A DNA stretch of 5,572 bases from DASPKW01 sp038244055. Lineage in GTDB: Bacteria > Planctomycetota > Phycisphaerae > Tepidisphaerales > Tepidisphaeraceae. Under the pieces are notes generated by a model. That model ran no database searches and had not been told where the DNA came from. It saw only the letters and a list, made by a program, of their open reading frames with translations. The translations under genes and the position numbers were made by a program. The DNA is taken from contig JBBRTW010000467.1 of NCBI GenBank assembly GCA_038244055.1, forward strand, positions 1-5,572. Reading direction: 5' to 3'. Below, in pieces: positions 4,810 through 5,572 of this stretch; positions within the stretch are counted from its first letter, which is position 1, and each line of letters starts with the position of its first letter.

Positions 4810-5523
4810 ATGACTGACCTGTTCAATCAGCCCAGATTAGCGCCCGAGGGCGGCGAATTTCCCAAGGTCGATTTCCACCGCGCAACCCGCATGGGCGGCT
4901 GCCAGTGCGGGGCCTGCAACCCCGGCCGGATGATGAAAGTCAGCGATGCGGCCATCGCCAGCGCTTCCGAAACCGGCGCTGCCACCGCCCCGACGGCCGC
5001 CGTCACTCCCGTCGGTGCCATGCTCGCCCGCCACATCCTCCGCGATGGCGAGATCGTCCTGCTCGTCCTCAAGCCCTCCTTCTGGTTCATCCTGCTCTCC
5101 TCCCTCAAGACCATCAGCATCGTGCTGATCTGCATGCTCGGCGCGATCGCCTGGGAAGGCACCCGCAACCGCGAATGGTTCTATATCGAGGCCGCCATCT
5201 TCCTCATCGCCGGCCGGATTATGTGGTCGGTGCTGGCGTGGATGGGCCGGCTCTATGTGCTGACCGATCTGAGAATCATCCGCCTCTCCGGCGTTTTCCG
5301 CCTGGAGATTTTCGACTGCGCCCTCCGCAAAGTCGCCCGAACGACGGTGCAAACCTCCGTCCGCGAACGCCTCTGCGCCACCGGCAGCATCGAGATCACT
5401 CCCGAAGATGAAACCCTCCTCCCCGCCCTCTGGCAAACCATCCCCCGGCCGATCCACGTCAACGAAATGATCGTGGCCACCATCAATAAAGCCAAAAGCC
5501 ACGGCATGGGCGCTGCGGCATAA
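4810..5523 (+). CDS. Two-helix membrane protein with bacterial PH-like (bPH_2/DUF304-type) domain
   Basis: The product has 237 residues. The N-terminal ~70 residues are soluble and contain a cysteine cluster, C31-x-C33-x-x-C36, with H23 nearby, followed by an Ala/Thr-rich linker (49-66). The phrase LRDGEIVLLVLKPSFWFILL leads into a first membrane helix at about 91-115; a second helix is at about 124-146. Directly after it comes the PH-like domain, with YVLTDLRIIRLSGVFRLEI at 149-167 and TTVQTSVRERLCATGSIEI at 178-196, matching the Y-x-LT-x-R-hydrophobic, G(V/I)F and G-x-I-x-I pattern of the bPH_2 family. The family is membrane-associated and mostly of unknown function. The cysteine cluster could bind zinc or iron and is not a standard part of the family as I recall it. 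With hpt only 13 bp upstream, the two are probably one operon, though no functional link to purine salvage is evident. The start is supported by GAGG at 4799. Confidence 0.85.
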   Translation: MTDLFNQPRLAPEGGEFPKVDFHRATRMGGCQCGACNPGRMMKVSDAAIASASETGAATAPTAAVTPVGAMLARHILRDGEIVLLVLKPSFWFILLSSLKTISIVLICMLGAIAWEGTRNREWFYIEAAIFLIAGRIMWSVLAWMGRLYVLTDLRIIRLSGVFRLEIFDCALRKVARTTVQTSVRERLCATGSIEITPEDETLLPALWQTIPRPIHVNEMIVATINKAKSHGMGAAA

Positions 5524-5525
5524 CT

Positions 5526-5549
5526 CCCTCTCCTGCACTCGGGAGAGGG
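5526..5549. repeat. Terminal hairpin of a common CCCTCTCC/GGAGAGGG intergenic repeat
   Basis: CCCTCTCC at 5526-5533 and GGAGAGGG at 5542-5549 are perfect 8-bp arms around an eight-base loop, followed by GCGGGGGTGAGGGTC. It begins two bases after the stop codon of the PH-domain gene. The combination of GGGAGAGGG and GGGGTGAGGG matches, from memory, a palindromic intergenic repeat found in many GC-rich bacteria. It could terminate or stabilise the hpt operon transcript, but no T-run is seen before the window ends. Confidence 0.75.
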
Positions 5550-5572
5550 CGGGGGTGAGGGTCTTTGGGCCG

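Noticed and set aside
4837..5538. 233-codon open frame on the - strand opposite the PH-domain gene
   Set aside because: Acidic, Gly-rich antisense shadow with no recognisable domain.

Overview
The window reads as GC-rich chromosomal DNA, most likely from a planctomycete (Phycisphaerae-like). The reasons are the VIT/VWA secreted protein, the strong preference for C at third codon positions, and intergenic palindromic repeats of the kind whose chance translations (GILPV-, TFLSAQ- and DILVCP-like strings) fill hypothetical proteins of Planctomycetota and Verrucomicrobiota. That placement rests on recalled family knowledge, not on a search. All five supported genes are on the + strand.

Layout: (1) 1-385, the 3' end of an unrecognised gene whose product looks like a secreted beta-rich domain. 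(2) 386-650, a repeat-filled spacer with a degenerate 28-bp triple repeat and a long 15-bp-stem hairpin (copy A). (3) 651-2813, a 720-residue exported VIT + von Willebrand A protein with an intact MIDAS metal site and a repeat-like in-frame insertion between the domains. (4) 2817-3209, six tandem 65-67-bp units, most carrying a palindrome; they begin three bases after the VIT/VWA stop codon. (5) 3359-4135, a lipoprotein of unknown function with a textbook lipobox. (6) 4147-4214, the second copy of the long hairpin (copy B). (7) 4242-4796, hypoxanthine phosphoribosyltransferase (hpt). (8) 4810-5523, a two-helix membrane protein with a bacterial PH-like domain and an N-terminal cysteine cluster, 13 bp behind hpt and probably co-transcribed. 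(9) 5526-5549, a further intergenic hairpin at the right edge.

How the parts relate: the first three genes encode envelope or exported proteins separated by repeats. They do not form a recognisable pathway. The hpt-PH pair is the only tight operon-like arrangement; hpt is purine salvage housekeeping and its partner is a membrane protein of unknown role. I see no defence system, CRISPR array, transposase, tRNA or rRNA. The least ordinary content is the repeat landscape: at least four palindromic families in 5.6 kb, one of which appears to have entered a coding sequence without breaking it.
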